This document shows positions 17,496-25,376 of a stretch of DNA of 64,000 nt, piece by piece. The notes under the pieces were generated by a model. It had not been told where the DNA came from. It saw only the letters and a program-made list of their open reading frames with translations, and ran no database searches. Within the stretch, counting starts at the first letter, position 1; each line of letters starts with the position of its first letter. The stretch comes from Oceaniglobus roseus (GTDB taxonomy: Bacteria > Pseudomonadota > Alphaproteobacteria > Rhodobacterales > Rhodobacteraceae): assembly GCF_002869745.1 (NCBI RefSeq), contig NZ_PNOS01000001.1, positions 186,001 to 250,000 on the forward strand. The letters are read 5' to 3'. The position numbers and the translations under genes were made by a program.

Positions 17496-17974
17496 TGCGC
17501 CTCCTCCAGCGTCGCGCTGCGGTGGCTGGCGAAGAAGGACCGGACGGGCGGCGCGGCGGTCGTGTGCGTCACGTTCCGCGGCTCCGGCTCTGTCCTGGCC
17601 GTGGGGCGCCGGAAGGGCACCGGCGCGTCCGCCGCGGCAACCTCCGGCGCAGGGTCGGGATCACGTTCGCAGACGGGGGGCGGCGCGGCATCGGCGATGT
17701 CGTGCAGCGCCGCGACGTTGAGTTCGAGCCGTCGCGCGACATCCTCTGCCCGCTGCGTCAGTTCCTCGAGCGAGCGGCCCGAAGCACCCGCCTCCGCCTG
17801 GGCGGCCTTCAGCGTCCGTGTCATGTCGTCGACCTGTGCGGACAGCACGGCAATGGCCCCGCCGACACCCTTTTCCAGGTCGGTGAAGCGGTTCAGACGG
17901 CGGGACAGGACGACGCAGTAGAATGCGGCCCCCAGAGCGCCGGCGATCATCAGGATGTCGGAGATCAGGGTCAT
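17492..17974 (-). CDS. Flagellar operon protein with one membrane helix, unknown function
   Basis: This 160-residue protein starts with a transmembrane helix (ISDILMIAGALGAAFYCVVL). A coiled coil follows (about residues 40-95, with AVLSAQVDDMTRTLKAAQAEA) and then a disordered Pro/Ala/Arg-rich tail. It lies between fliL (9-nt gap) and motE (4-nt overlap), so it is surely part of the stator-related unit. I recognise no family. Anchor plus coiled coil suggests a structural or adaptor role at the motor. Confidence 0.75.
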   Translation of the reverse strand: MTLISDILMIAGALGAAFYCVVLSRRLNRFTDLEKGVGGAIAVLSAQVDDMTRTLKAAQAEAGASGRSLEELTQRAEDVARRLELNVAALHDIADAAPPPVCERDPDPAPEVAAADAPVPFRRPTARTEPEPRNVTHTTAAPPVRSFFASHRSATLEEAQ

Positions 17975-17983
17975 GCCGGGTCC

Positions 17984-18472
17984 TCAGTTGAACACGAATT
18001 CCATGATCAGCAGGTCGCGCACGCGACCCTCGCCGACCACGACCTGGATCCGGCGCAGCATCTGAGCCCGCAGCCGCATCAGGCCGGCCGGATCCTCGAG
18101 TTCGACCGGTTCGACCGCCCGAAGGTAACTGTTCAGCACGTCGATCACCCGCGGGAGAAGCTTCGTCACCTCCTCGAGCCGGGGCTGGTCGACCTCGAGT
18201 TGCCCGAGGAACCGCAGCGCGTGGCTGCCCGATCCGAGGGAGACGAGAATTGGGTCGAGCGGGATGAACGCGATGTTCGGCATCACGGGCGCCTCGGGCG
18301 GCGGTGCCGGTTCGGCACCGGAGTCGTGTCCGCCGAGAATCATGCCGCTATGCACGGCGTAGAATCCGCCGCCGCCAAGGATCAGGGCCAGGACCCCGCC
18401 GATCAACAGCCCCTTGCGCCCGGATTTCTGCGGGGCGTGCGAGGTATCCAGTTCAGCTTCTGCTTGTGCCAT
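17984..18472 (-). CDS. fliL: Flagellar basal-body-associated protein FliL
   Basis: This 162-residue inner-membrane protein has a short cytosolic tail, one transmembrane helix (GLLIGGVLALILGGGGFYAV, about residues 20-40) and a periplasmic FliL domain with FLGQLEVDQPRLEEVTKLLPRV. It ends in the RVRDLLIMEFVFN pattern typical of FliL. FliL rings encircle stator units. It is the first gene of the long minus-strand operon and is divergent from fliF, with a CtrA-like box in the 123-nt gap. Confidence 0.92.
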   Translation of the reverse strand: MAQAEAELDTSHAPQKSGRKGLLIGGVLALILGGGGFYAVHSGMILGGHDSGAEPAPPPEAPVMPNIAFIPLDPILVSLGSGSHALRFLGQLEVDQPRLEEVTKLLPRVIDVLNSYLRAVEPVELEDPAGLMRLRAQMLRRIQVVVGEGRVRDLLIMEFVFN

Positions 18473-18520
18473 CCGGGTGTTCCATCAGAGGTCCGATGAC
18501 CCCTGATAGCCCCATTCAGA

Positions 18521-18535
18521 CTAACCGAATGTTAA
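18521..18535. promoter_or_regulatory. CtrA-like box between fliL and fliF
   Basis: CTAA, 7 nt, TTAA: one mismatch to the CtrA full site TTAA-N7-TTAA. It lies in the divergent fliL/fliF intergenic region, 61 nt before the fliF start and 49 nt before fliL, so it could serve either unit. The same arrangement occurs before flgE. Confidence 0.55.
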
Positions 18536-18595
18536 GCCGCGCCGGTCCATACGAACGGAGAGAGGGCAGAAGCCCGCACCGTCAGGAGGGTGATC

Positions 18596-20194
18596 TTGGA
18601 ACAGCTGGCATCGCGATGGACCGACCTTTCCGCCCAGCGCAAGGTCATCGCCGTTCTTGCTGCCGTGGCGATCCTGGTGGCGGGCGCGGGTCTGTTCCGG
18701 CTTTCCACCACCCCCTCCATGACCCTTCTTTACGCGGGCCTCGAGAACGAGGCGGCAGGCGAGATCGTGCAGGCGCTGGAGGCGCAGGGCGTTGCCTACG
18801 AGATCCGCGGCGCGTCGATCTTCGTCGACAGCACCCGGCGCGACGAGCTGCGTCTCACCCTGGCCTCCGAGGGTCTGCCGCGCAATTCCTCGCAAGGCTA
18901 CGAGCTGCTCGATTCCCTGTCGGGCTTCGGCACCACCTCGCAGATGTTCGATGCCGCCTACTGGCGGGCGAAGGAGGGCGAGCTGGCGCGCACCATCGTC
19001 GCCAGTCCCGACATCCAGAACGCCCGGGTCCACATCGCCAATCCCGGAACCAAGCCGTTCCAGCGCGACGTGCCGCCGACCGCTTCGGTGACCGTGACGA
19101 CGACCGGCGGCGCGCTCTCTCCCGCCCATGCCCGCGCCCTGCGCTTCCTGGTCGCCTCCGCCGTGGCCGGGCTGGCGCCGAAGGATGTGTCGGTGATCGA
19201 TTCGCGGACCGGCGTCGTCCTGCCCTCGGAGGCCGAGGGCGATGTGCCGGGCCGCGGCCAGGACCGTGCCTCCGAGATCAAGCGCAATGTCGAACGTCTG
19301 CTCGAGGCGCGCGTCGGCTATGGCAAGGCGGTGGTCGAGGTGAACGTCGAAACGGTGACCGAGCGCGAACAGATCACCGAGCGGCGCTATGATCCCGAGG
19401 GCAAGGTCGCCGTCAGCCAGGAGACCGAGGAGACGACCTCGGCCTCCAGCGACAAGGACGGAGGCGACGTCACCGTGGCCAGCAACGTGCCCGACGGCGC
19501 CGGAGCCGCGCGTGGCGGCAGCTCCCAGAGCGAGAACGCGGTCACGCGCGAGCGGGTGAACTACGAGGTGTCGGAGGTCCAGCGCGACGTGCTGCGCCAG
19601 CCCGGCGCGATCCGGCGGATGTCCGTCGCCGTGCTGATCGACGGGCTGACGGTCATCAACGGCGATGGCACGACGACGTGGCAGCCCCGGCCCGATGCGG
19701 AGGTCGAGGCGCTGCGCGAACTGGTTGCGGCAGCCAGCGGGTTCGACGAGGCGCGCGGCGACAGCCTGACCGTCAAGACCATGCAGTTCGAGCCGGTGGG
19801 CAACGAAGGCTCTCCCCCCGCACCCGGCCTCTTCGGCCCGATCGACATCGATGCCATGCGCCTTGCACAACTCGGCGTGCTGGCCGCGGTGATCCTGCTG
19901 CTCGGGCTGTTCGTCGTCCGCCCGATCCTCGCCCCCCGCCGCGAGGCACAGCCGATGGCGCTGGCCGGACCGGAGCCCGAACCCGGGGAACCGGCCTTCA
20001 GCCCCTTCCTCAGCGGCGAGATCTCGGACGGTCCGTTCATGCCGCAGCCGATGCAGCCGCTGTTCGGGGAGGCCGAGACGCCCGCGGGCCCGGAAGAGCC
20101 GGTGGACCGCCTGCGGCGCCTGATCGAGGAGCGCAAGGAGGAATCGATCGAGATCCTGAAGGCCTGGATGGAAGACAGTGAGGAGCCCGCCTGA
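18596..20194 (+). CDS. fliF: Flagellar MS-ring protein FliF
   Basis: FliF forms the MS-ring in the inner membrane, the first structure built. The 532-residue protein has transmembrane helices at about residues 18-38 and 420-440, and the ring-building domains between them (TTPSMTLLYAGLE, then RRDELRLTLASEGLP). It ends in a FliG-binding tail (RLRRLIEERKEESIEILKAW). I choose the TTG at 18596: AGGAGG ends exactly 6 nt before it, whereas the in-frame GTG at 18590 directly abuts that site. fliG is not adjacent despite the intact FliG-binding tail. The stop overlaps fliH by 1 nt. Confidence 0.95.
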   Translation: MEQLASRWTDLSAQRKVIAVLAAVAILVAGAGLFRLSTTPSMTLLYAGLENEAAGEIVQALEAQGVAYEIRGASIFVDSTRRDELRLTLASEGLPRNSSQGYELLDSLSGFGTTSQMFDAAYWRAKEGELARTIVASPDIQNARVHIANPGTKPFQRDVPPTASVTVTTTGGALSPAHARALRFLVASAVAGLAPKDVSVIDSRTGVVLPSEAEGDVPGRGQDRASEIKRNVERLLEARVGYGKAVVEVNVETVTEREQITERRYDPEGKVAVSQETEETTSASSDKDGGDVTVASNVPDGAGAARGGSSQSENAVTRERVNYEVSEVQRDVLRQPGAIRRMSVAVLIDGLTVINGDGTTTWQPRPDAEVEALRELVAAASGFDEARGDSLTVKTMQFEPVGNEGSPPAPGLFGPIDIDAMRLAQLGVLAAVILLLGLFVVRPILAPRREAQPMALAGPEPEPGEPAFSPFLSGEISDGPFMPQPMQPLFGEAETPAGPEEPVDRLRRLIEERKEESIEILKAWMEDSEEPA

Positions 20195-20814
20195 TGCCAA
20201 ACCCCCTGCGCCTCGACGACTTCGGCGCGCCGCCGGGCGACGTGCGGTCGCCGTCGCACATTCCGGATCTCGACGCGGCACCTGCCGCTTCGCCGCCGAC
20301 GGATGGATCCCTCGTGGCGTTCGACAAGGGCTATGCCGCCGGCTGGGACGATGCCACGGCCGCGGCGAAGGTCGACCTCCAGCAGCAGGAGGCGGCCCTG
20401 CTGAGGCATCTCGAAGACCTCGGCTTCACCTATCACGAGGCGCGGGCGCACGTCATGTCGGCGCTCACGCCGCTGCTGCGGGCGCTGCTCGAGAAGCTGC
20501 TGCCGGACCTTCTGCACCAGACGCTCGTGCCGCGGCTGCTGGCGGAATGCGAGACGCTGGTCGACGACCTGGCGGACGCGCCGGTCCAGCTGATGGTGGC
20601 TCCGGACGGTGCCGCGGAATTGCGCAGGATCATCGGAGGGATCACCGCGCTGCCGCTGCACCTGGTCGAGGAGCCGAGCGTGGCGGCGGGCCGGATGTAC
20701 CTGCGCCTTGGCGCCGCTGAGCGCGAGATCGACCTGGCCGGCGCCCGCGCCGCCATTGCCGAAGCGCTGTCGGCGCTGGACGACCTGAACCGGGAGACGC
20801 TGCGCCATGGATGA
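20194..20814 (+). CDS. fliH: FliH-like flagellar export regulator
   Basis: This 206-residue soluble protein has a disordered N-terminus (about residues 1-40), then FDKGYAAGWDDA, a helical stretch (about 60-130) and a C-terminal domain (LMVAPDGAAELRRIIG...RMYLRLGAAEREIDL). Position between fliF and fliN and the FDKGYAAGW start fit FliH, the stalk and inhibitor of FliI that docks to FliN; in Caulobacter the gene at this position is flbE. Sequence similarity across FliH proteins is low, so position carries much weight. It overlaps fliN by 8 nt. Confidence 0.75.
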   Translation: MPNPLRLDDFGAPPGDVRSPSHIPDLDAAPAASPPTDGSLVAFDKGYAAGWDDATAAAKVDLQQQEAALLRHLEDLGFTYHEARAHVMSALTPLLRALLEKLLPDLLHQTLVPRLLAECETLVDDLADAPVQLMVAPDGAAELRRIIGGITALPLHLVEEPSVAAGRMYLRLGAAEREIDLAGARAAIAEALSALDDLNRETLRHG

Positions 20815-21109
20815 CCGCGATCACGCTGCCGACGCCGCTGCGGGCGAGGACACGACGGCACATCCCTTCTCGCGCGTGCCGGTGGAGATCACGATTTCCG
20901 TCGGCAAGACCCGCCCGATGCTGCGCGACTTGCTGCGCCTCGGCCCCGATGCGATCCTGCCGCTCGACTCGCGGGTGCAGGATCCGGTCGAGCTCTATAT
21001 CGGCGACCGCCTGATCGCGCGGGGCGAATTGCAGGAGCTCGACGGAGACCGGACCGGGCAGCTCGCGGTGCGCCTGACCGAGATCGCCGATCTGAAGAAC
21101 GGGCTCTGA
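20807..21109 (+). CDS. fliN: Flagellar motor switch protein FliN
   Basis: This 100-residue protein is essentially a single SpoA domain: VPVEITISVGKTRPMLRDLLRLGPDAILPLDS, then PVELYIGDRLIARGELQEL. FliN forms the lower C-ring and docks FliH. The length is close to the minimal FliN. It overlaps fliH and is 2 nt from fliP. The other C-ring proteins, FliG and FliM, are not encoded in the window. Confidence 0.93.
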   Translation: MDDRDHAADAAAGEDTTAHPFSRVPVEITISVGKTRPMLRDLLRLGPDAILPLDSRVQDPVELYIGDRLIARGELQELDGDRTGQLAVRLTEIADLKNGL

Positions 21110-21111
21110 TC

Positions 21112-21843
21112 TTGCGCCTGCGGACCCTCGGCCTTGCCGCGCTCCTCTTCTGCCTCGCGCTGCAGCCCGCCCTCGCGCAGCAGGTGACTCTGGACCTCGG
21201 GGAAGGGGCGTCGCTGACGGCGCGCTCGGTCCAGCTGCTCGTGCTGATCACGGTGCTGAGCCTGGTGCCGGGGCTCGCCATCATGATCACCTGCTTCCCG
21301 TTCATCGTGACGGTGCTGTCGATCCTGCGGCAGGGCATCGGGCTTCAGCAGTCCCCGCCGAACATGCTGATCGTGACGCTGGCGCTGTTCCTCACCTATT
21401 TCGTGATGGAACCGGTCTTTCTCGCCGCATGGCGCGACGGGATCGTGCCGCTGACCGATGGCGCGATCCCCATCGACCAGGCCGTGCCGCTGGTCCTGGC
21501 CCCGTTCCGCAGCTTCATGGCGGGCCGCATCGACCCCGGCACCTTCGAGGCGCTGACGACCCTGCGCCCCGACACCGCCGACGTCACGCTCTCGCCCGAC
21601 TCGCCGCTTTCGCTGCTGGTCCCGTCCTTTCTGCTGTCGGAGATCGAGCGGGCGTTCCAGGTCGGCTTCCTGATCTTCCTGCCCTTCCTCATCATCGACC
21701 TCGTGGTTGCCGCGATCCTGATGTCGATGGGGATGATGATGGTGCCTCCGGCCATCGTGTCCCTGCCGTTCAAGCTGGCCTTCTTCGCCGTGGCCGACGG
21801 ATGGACCCTGGTTTCGGGCGCCCTGGTGCGCAGCTATTTCTGA
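21112..21843 (+). CDS. fliP: Flagellar export gate protein FliP
   Basis: This 243-residue gate protein has a cleavable signal peptide (to about LQPALAQ), then FliP hallmarks: SLVPGLAIMITCFPFIVTVLSILRQ, PPNMLIVTLALFLTYFVMEP, FLIFLPFLIIDLVVAAILMSMGMMM and VSLPFKLAFF. The start is a TTG 2 nt after the fliN stop; the first ATG would remove the signal peptide and part of the first membrane segment. It is the last gene of the fliF unit. A small palindrome (CCGGCATGCCGG, 21869-21880) follows and may mark the transcript end. Confidence 0.95.
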   Translation: MRLRTLGLAALLFCLALQPALAQQVTLDLGEGASLTARSVQLLVLITVLSLVPGLAIMITCFPFIVTVLSILRQGIGLQQSPPNMLIVTLALFLTYFVMEPVFLAAWRDGIVPLTDGAIPIDQAVPLVLAPFRSFMAGRIDPGTFEALTTLRPDTADVTLSPDSPLSLLVPSFLLSEIERAFQVGFLIFLPFLIIDLVVAAILMSMGMMMVPPAIVSLPFKLAFFAVADGWTLVSGALVRSYF

Positions 21844-22006
21844 GGCAGGTCCGACCCGGCCCGGAAGCCCGGCATGCCGGACACTGCGATCGGATCCTGC
21901 CGGTGCCGGCGCGGGTCTTCATTCCGCTGGCCTTGCACAGCCCGTGGATCGGGTCCAAACCAAAGCCACGGGGACTGTGCCCCGCCGCGCCCGGAGCTTG
22001 CCCCCG

Positions 22007-22708
22007 ATGTCCCAGTTTCGACCGTTTCGCCTGCTGCGCCTTGCGTTCCTGTCAGCCCTCCTTGCCATACCGCTTCCCGTCGGAGCCGAAACCTTCCGCG
22101 CGATGCTCGGCGGGCGCACCCTCGGCACGATCAGCTTCGACGCGGCGGGAAGCGGCGCCGGACGGACGGCGCGATTGCTCACCAACCTGAACAACACGCC
22201 GCTTGGCGTCGGCGACGGCACCTTCGAGGCGCTGTCGGAATCCGTCTCGGCCAACGGTCGGAGGCTGCGCCAGTACACCGGCACCAGCCGCTCGGCCCGG
22301 AAATCCCGCGACATCGCCGTTCTTCTGGACGGCGGCCGGGTCATCCAGACCACCGTCAGCCCCGCCGACGAGCAGACGCCGCTGTCGGACGCCGCCAAGG
22401 TGCCGGCGGGTGTCATCGACCTTGCCCAGGGGTTCGGCCGGATCGTCGACAGCCAGGGCTGCCCGCAGGGCTTCCGCATGTACGACGGGCGCCGGGTCAT
22501 CCAGGTCTCTCCCGGCAGCGCGGAAACGAAGGACGATCTTCTGACGTGCAGCATGTCCTACAACGTCGTCGCCGGGCCGGGCCACCTGTCGCCGTTCCGC
22601 TTCACCAACCTGTCGCTCGACCTCACCTACGATGCGCGACCCGGCCGGACGGGCCTGCTGCGCGCGGTGATCCGCACCGGTCTTTTCGCGCTCACCCTCC
22701 AGCGCTGA
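22007..22708 (+). CDS. Exported protein, DUF6134-like, unknown function
   Basis: This 233-residue protein has a Sec signal peptide (cleavage near LPVGAET). A beta-rich domain follows, starting TFRAMLGGRTLGTISFDAAG, with an Asn/Thr-rich LLTNLNNTPLG segment and two Cys (about residues 155 and 184) that may form a disulfide. This resembles the uncharacterised DUF6134 periplasmic proteins. The ATG at 22007 begins the signal peptide and has CGGAG upstream; a longer frame from 21944 is unlikely. It lies alone after fliP, and nothing ties it to motility. Confidence 0.6.
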   Translation: MSQFRPFRLLRLAFLSALLAIPLPVGAETFRAMLGGRTLGTISFDAAGSGAGRTARLLTNLNNTPLGVGDGTFEALSESVSANGRRLRQYTGTSRSARKSRDIAVLLDGGRVIQTTVSPADEQTPLSDAAKVPAGVIDLAQGFGRIVDSQGCPQGFRMYDGRRVIQVSPGSAETKDDLLTCSMSYNVVAGPGHLSPFRFTNLSLDLTYDARPGRTGLLRAVIRTGLFALTLQR

Positions 22709-22756
22709 TCCGCCGCCCGATTGCGCAGCCCCCGCCCGGTCCCCTATCAAGGATCG

Positions 22757-24433
22757 ATGCCACACGGCCCAAGGACGCCCCCCGTGCCCGACCGCAAGCC
22801 CGCCCTTCACCTGTTCCGGAACCCGACCTTCCGCACGCTCTGGGTGGCGGCACTGGCGTCCAACTTCGGCGGCCTGGTGCAATCGGTCGGCGCCGCCTGG
22901 ATGATGACGACTCTGACCGACTCCCAGCACATGGTGGCGCTGGTGCAGGGCTCGGTCACGCTGCCGATCATGATCTTCTCGCTTCTTGCGGGGGTCTTCG
23001 CCGACAACTACGACCGCCGCCGGGTGATGCTGATCGCCCAGGGCTTCATGCTGGCGGTGTCCATCCTGCTGTCCTTCATGGCCTGGGAGGGCTGGCTTAC
23101 CCCCTGGCTGCTACTGTCCTTCACCTTCCTGATCGGCTGCGGCACGGCGCTGCACAACCCGTCATGGCAGGCCACCATGGGCGACATCGTCCCGCGCGAC
23201 GACCTGCCGTCGGCCGTGGCGCTGAACTCCATGGGGTTCAACCTGATGCGCTGCGTCGGTCCGGCCATCGGCGGCGCCATCGTCGCGCTTCTGGGGGCCG
23301 CGGCGGCCTTCGCGGTGAACGCCACCAGCTACATCGCGATCATCTGGGCACTGCTGATCTGGCGCCCGAAACCGCAGCCCCGCAGCCTGCCGCGCGAACC
23401 CTTCACCAGCGCCTTCATGGCCGGCCTGCGCTATGTCGCCATGTCGCCGAACCTGATCCGCGTGATCTTCCGCGGCTTCCTCTTCGGTCTGTCCGCAGTC
23501 GCGATCCTGGCCCTGCTGCCGGTGGTGGTGCGCGACCTGCTGGAGGGCCGCGCGCTGGTCTACGGCATCATGCTCGGCGGTTTCGGAGTCGGAGCGGTCG
23601 GCGGCGCCTTCATCACCTCGACCCTGCGCGCGAAGTTCGAGAACGAAACGGTGGCCCGGGGCGCCTTCGTGGCCTTCGCCGCCTCGGCCGCGGTACAGGG
23701 CCTGTCCACCCACTACATCCCCTCGGCCATCGCCCTGCTTGTCGCGGGGGCGGGGTGGGTCGTGGCGCTGTCGATGTTCAACGTCACGGTGCAGCTGTCG
23801 ACCCCGCGCTGGGTGGTGGGCCGCGCGCTTGCCCTGTACCAGACGGGAGTCTTCGGCGGCATGGCGGCGGGCAGCTGGATCTGGGGGGCGGTCTCCGACG
23901 GTTTCGGTGTCGGCGCGGCCTTGCTCGGCACCGCGGTGGTTCTGGTCCTCGGTGCGCTCGTCGGGCTGAAAATGCCCCTGCCGGGCTTCGGGATGCTGAA
24001 CCTCGACCCGCTGAACCAGTTCAAGGAACCGCCGCTGCGCCTGGATCTGACGCAGCGCAGCGGGCCGATCAACATCATGGTCGAATACATCATCCGCCAG
24101 GGCGACGTGCCCGAGTTCCTGTCGGTCATGGCGCTGCGCCGCCGGATCCGCATCCGCGACGGTGCCCAGCACTGGACGCTGATGCGCGACCTTGAACATC
24201 CCGACCGCTGGTCGGAAAGCTATCATGTCCCGACCTGGGTCGAATACATCCGTCACAACCAGCGCCGCACCCAGGCCGATCTTGACGCCTACCAGCGCCT
24301 TCTCGCCCTGCACCAGGGCCCCGCCGCGCCCCGTGTGACCCGGATGATCGAACGCCAGACGGTGCCCCGGGTCGACGATACCCCGCTGAAGCCCGAACCC
24401 GAGCTGCCCGACCCGGGCCAGCAGACCGCCTGA
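22757..24433 (+). CDS. MFS exporter (MFS_3 type) with C-terminal ABM-like domain
   Basis: This 558-residue protein carries about 12 transmembrane segments over residues 20-415. Motif A-like FADNYDRRRVMLIAQG follows the second helix; MFS_3 (EntS/MefA-like) features include FRTLWVAALASNFGG and a GWGVVALSMFNVTVQLSTPRWV-type segment. After the last helix comes a soluble domain of about 140 residues (IMVEYIIRQGDVPEFLSVM...HWTLMRDLEHPDRWSESYHVPTW). It looks like an antibiotic-biosynthesis-monooxygenase ferredoxin fold. The substrate is unknown. The ATG at 22757 has AAGGA upstream and is preferred to the TTG at 22721. It converges on a marR gene 28 nt away. Confidence 0.8.
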   Translation: MPHGPRTPPVPDRKPALHLFRNPTFRTLWVAALASNFGGLVQSVGAAWMMTTLTDSQHMVALVQGSVTLPIMIFSLLAGVFADNYDRRRVMLIAQGFMLAVSILLSFMAWEGWLTPWLLLSFTFLIGCGTALHNPSWQATMGDIVPRDDLPSAVALNSMGFNLMRCVGPAIGGAIVALLGAAAAFAVNATSYIAIIWALLIWRPKPQPRSLPREPFTSAFMAGLRYVAMSPNLIRVIFRGFLFGLSAVAILALLPVVVRDLLEGRALVYGIMLGGFGVGAVGGAFITSTLRAKFENETVARGAFVAFAASAAVQGLSTHYIPSAIALLVAGAGWVVALSMFNVTVQLSTPRWVVGRALALYQTGVFGGMAAGSWIWGAVSDGFGVGAALLGTAVVLVLGALVGLKMPLPGFGMLNLDPLNQFKEPPLRLDLTQRSGPINIMVEYIIRQGDVPEFLSVMALRRRIRIRDGAQHWTLMRDLEHPDRWSESYHVPTWVEYIRHNQRRTQADLDAYQRLLALHQGPAAPRVTRMIERQTVPRVDDTPLKPEPELPDPGQQTA

Positions 24434-24461
24434 TCCCACCGCCGCGCAACGGCCGTGGCCC

Positions 24462-24917
24462 TCATCCCCGACGGCTGGCGTTCTCCTCGATCCGCAGGAG
24501 CGCGGCGGACAGCGCCATCCGCGCTTCGGCCGACAGGCCCGCCAGCATCCGCGCGTCGTGGGCCTCCAAGGCGCGGGCAGCCCGGGCGCACAGGCGTTGC
24601 CCCGGCTCCGTCGCGATGAGCTGGCTCGCGCGCCGGTCGCAGGTGTCCCGTTCCCGCGCAACGAGGCCCCGCCGCACGAGTTCATCCACGACCGGTACCA
24701 TGTTCGGCGGTTCGATGGCGAGTGCCCGCGCCAGGTCGGTCTGCCGCAGACCCGGGGAGTCCACGATGACGGCAAGGGCGGCGAAGGTCAGCCTCCTCAG
24801 GCCGAGCGGGGCCAGAGTTGCCGCCGCATCGGCCTGGACCAGGTGAAGCGTCCGCTGCATCTGGTATCCGACCAGTCCCCGCAAACGCGCATCCGGCGCC
24901 ACGCCCTCGTCTGCCAT
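24462..24917 (-). CDS. MarR-family transcriptional regulator
   Basis: This 151-residue protein has the MarR winged-helix layout: an N-terminal dimer helix, LTFAALAVIVDSPGLRQTDLARALAIEPPNMVPVVDELVRRGLV as helix-turn-helix (about residues 43-85), the wing with DTCDRRASQLIATEPG, and a C-terminal dimer helix. The DRR motif in the wing is strongly conserved. Such proteins are usually ligand-relieved repressors of efflux or catabolic genes; the convergent MFS gene is the obvious but unproven target. No clear inverted-repeat operator was found upstream. Confidence 0.88.
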   Translation of the reverse strand: MADEGVAPDARLRGLVGYQMQRTLHLVQADAAATLAPLGLRRLTFAALAVIVDSPGLRQTDLARALAIEPPNMVPVVDELVRRGLVARERDTCDRRASQLIATEPGQRLCARAARALEAHDARMLAGLSAEARMALSAALLRIEENASRRG

Positions 24918-25347
24918 CAGAAATCGCTGGCGTGCACTGGCTGACAGTCGGCCGGGCGGTGAGGATCTCTTGCCCCTGAGCGCCGCAGCGCGCCAGACAG
25001 CCTTGGGGTTCTGTTCGAAGTGCCTTTGATACGCATCGGCGCGCTCCGCCTCGATCCTGTCCGGTCAAGGATTATCGAGAATAACCATCTTTGCAATTCC
25101 GCATCCGACGGAGGCGTCCTTTCGGACCACGGAGACGCGAAGACGACTGTGGCCCCCGTGAACGCGGTGACGTCGCCGCGCCGTCGTCACGCGCGGGACG
25201 GCCCTTCGCGAAAGCGGTCGCATCCCTGTCTCCTGCCGTCGCCTTGCCGCACGCTCGCCACATTCCGCGTGCGAGCAATTCGTCGTGCTGGGGCGGACGT
25301 CCGTCACGCGAAAGATGTCCAGCCGGAACGGCGAACGCTTCCGTAAT
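24918..25347. other. Intergenic stretch without recognised gene
   Basis: About 430 nt between the marR start and the end of flgI. It includes an AT-richer patch at about 25066-25095 (TTATCGAGAATAA) that could belong to a marR promoter or operator, but no convincing -35/-10 pair or repeat is seen. Frames in it have flat codon-position composition and no family features. Confidence 0.5.
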
Positions 25348-25376
25348 CCGCTGCGCGGCGGGCCCTGCGCTAGCGG
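25348..25376 (-). terminator. Possible hairpin at the end of flgI
   Basis: CCGCTAGCGC and GCGCAGCGG pair with one bulged base around a 10-nt loop. The structure includes the flgI stop codon. No T-run follows, so termination is uncertain. Confidence 0.3.

Noticed and set aside
20194-20814. Calling the gene between fliF and fliN fliG
   Set aside because: The product is 206 residues with no FliG armadillo or charged C-terminal torque helix; its layout fits FliH.
21874-24195. 773-codon plus-strand frame over the DUF6134-like and MFS genes
   Set aside because: Covers parts of two well-supported genes in another frame; no coherent domain.
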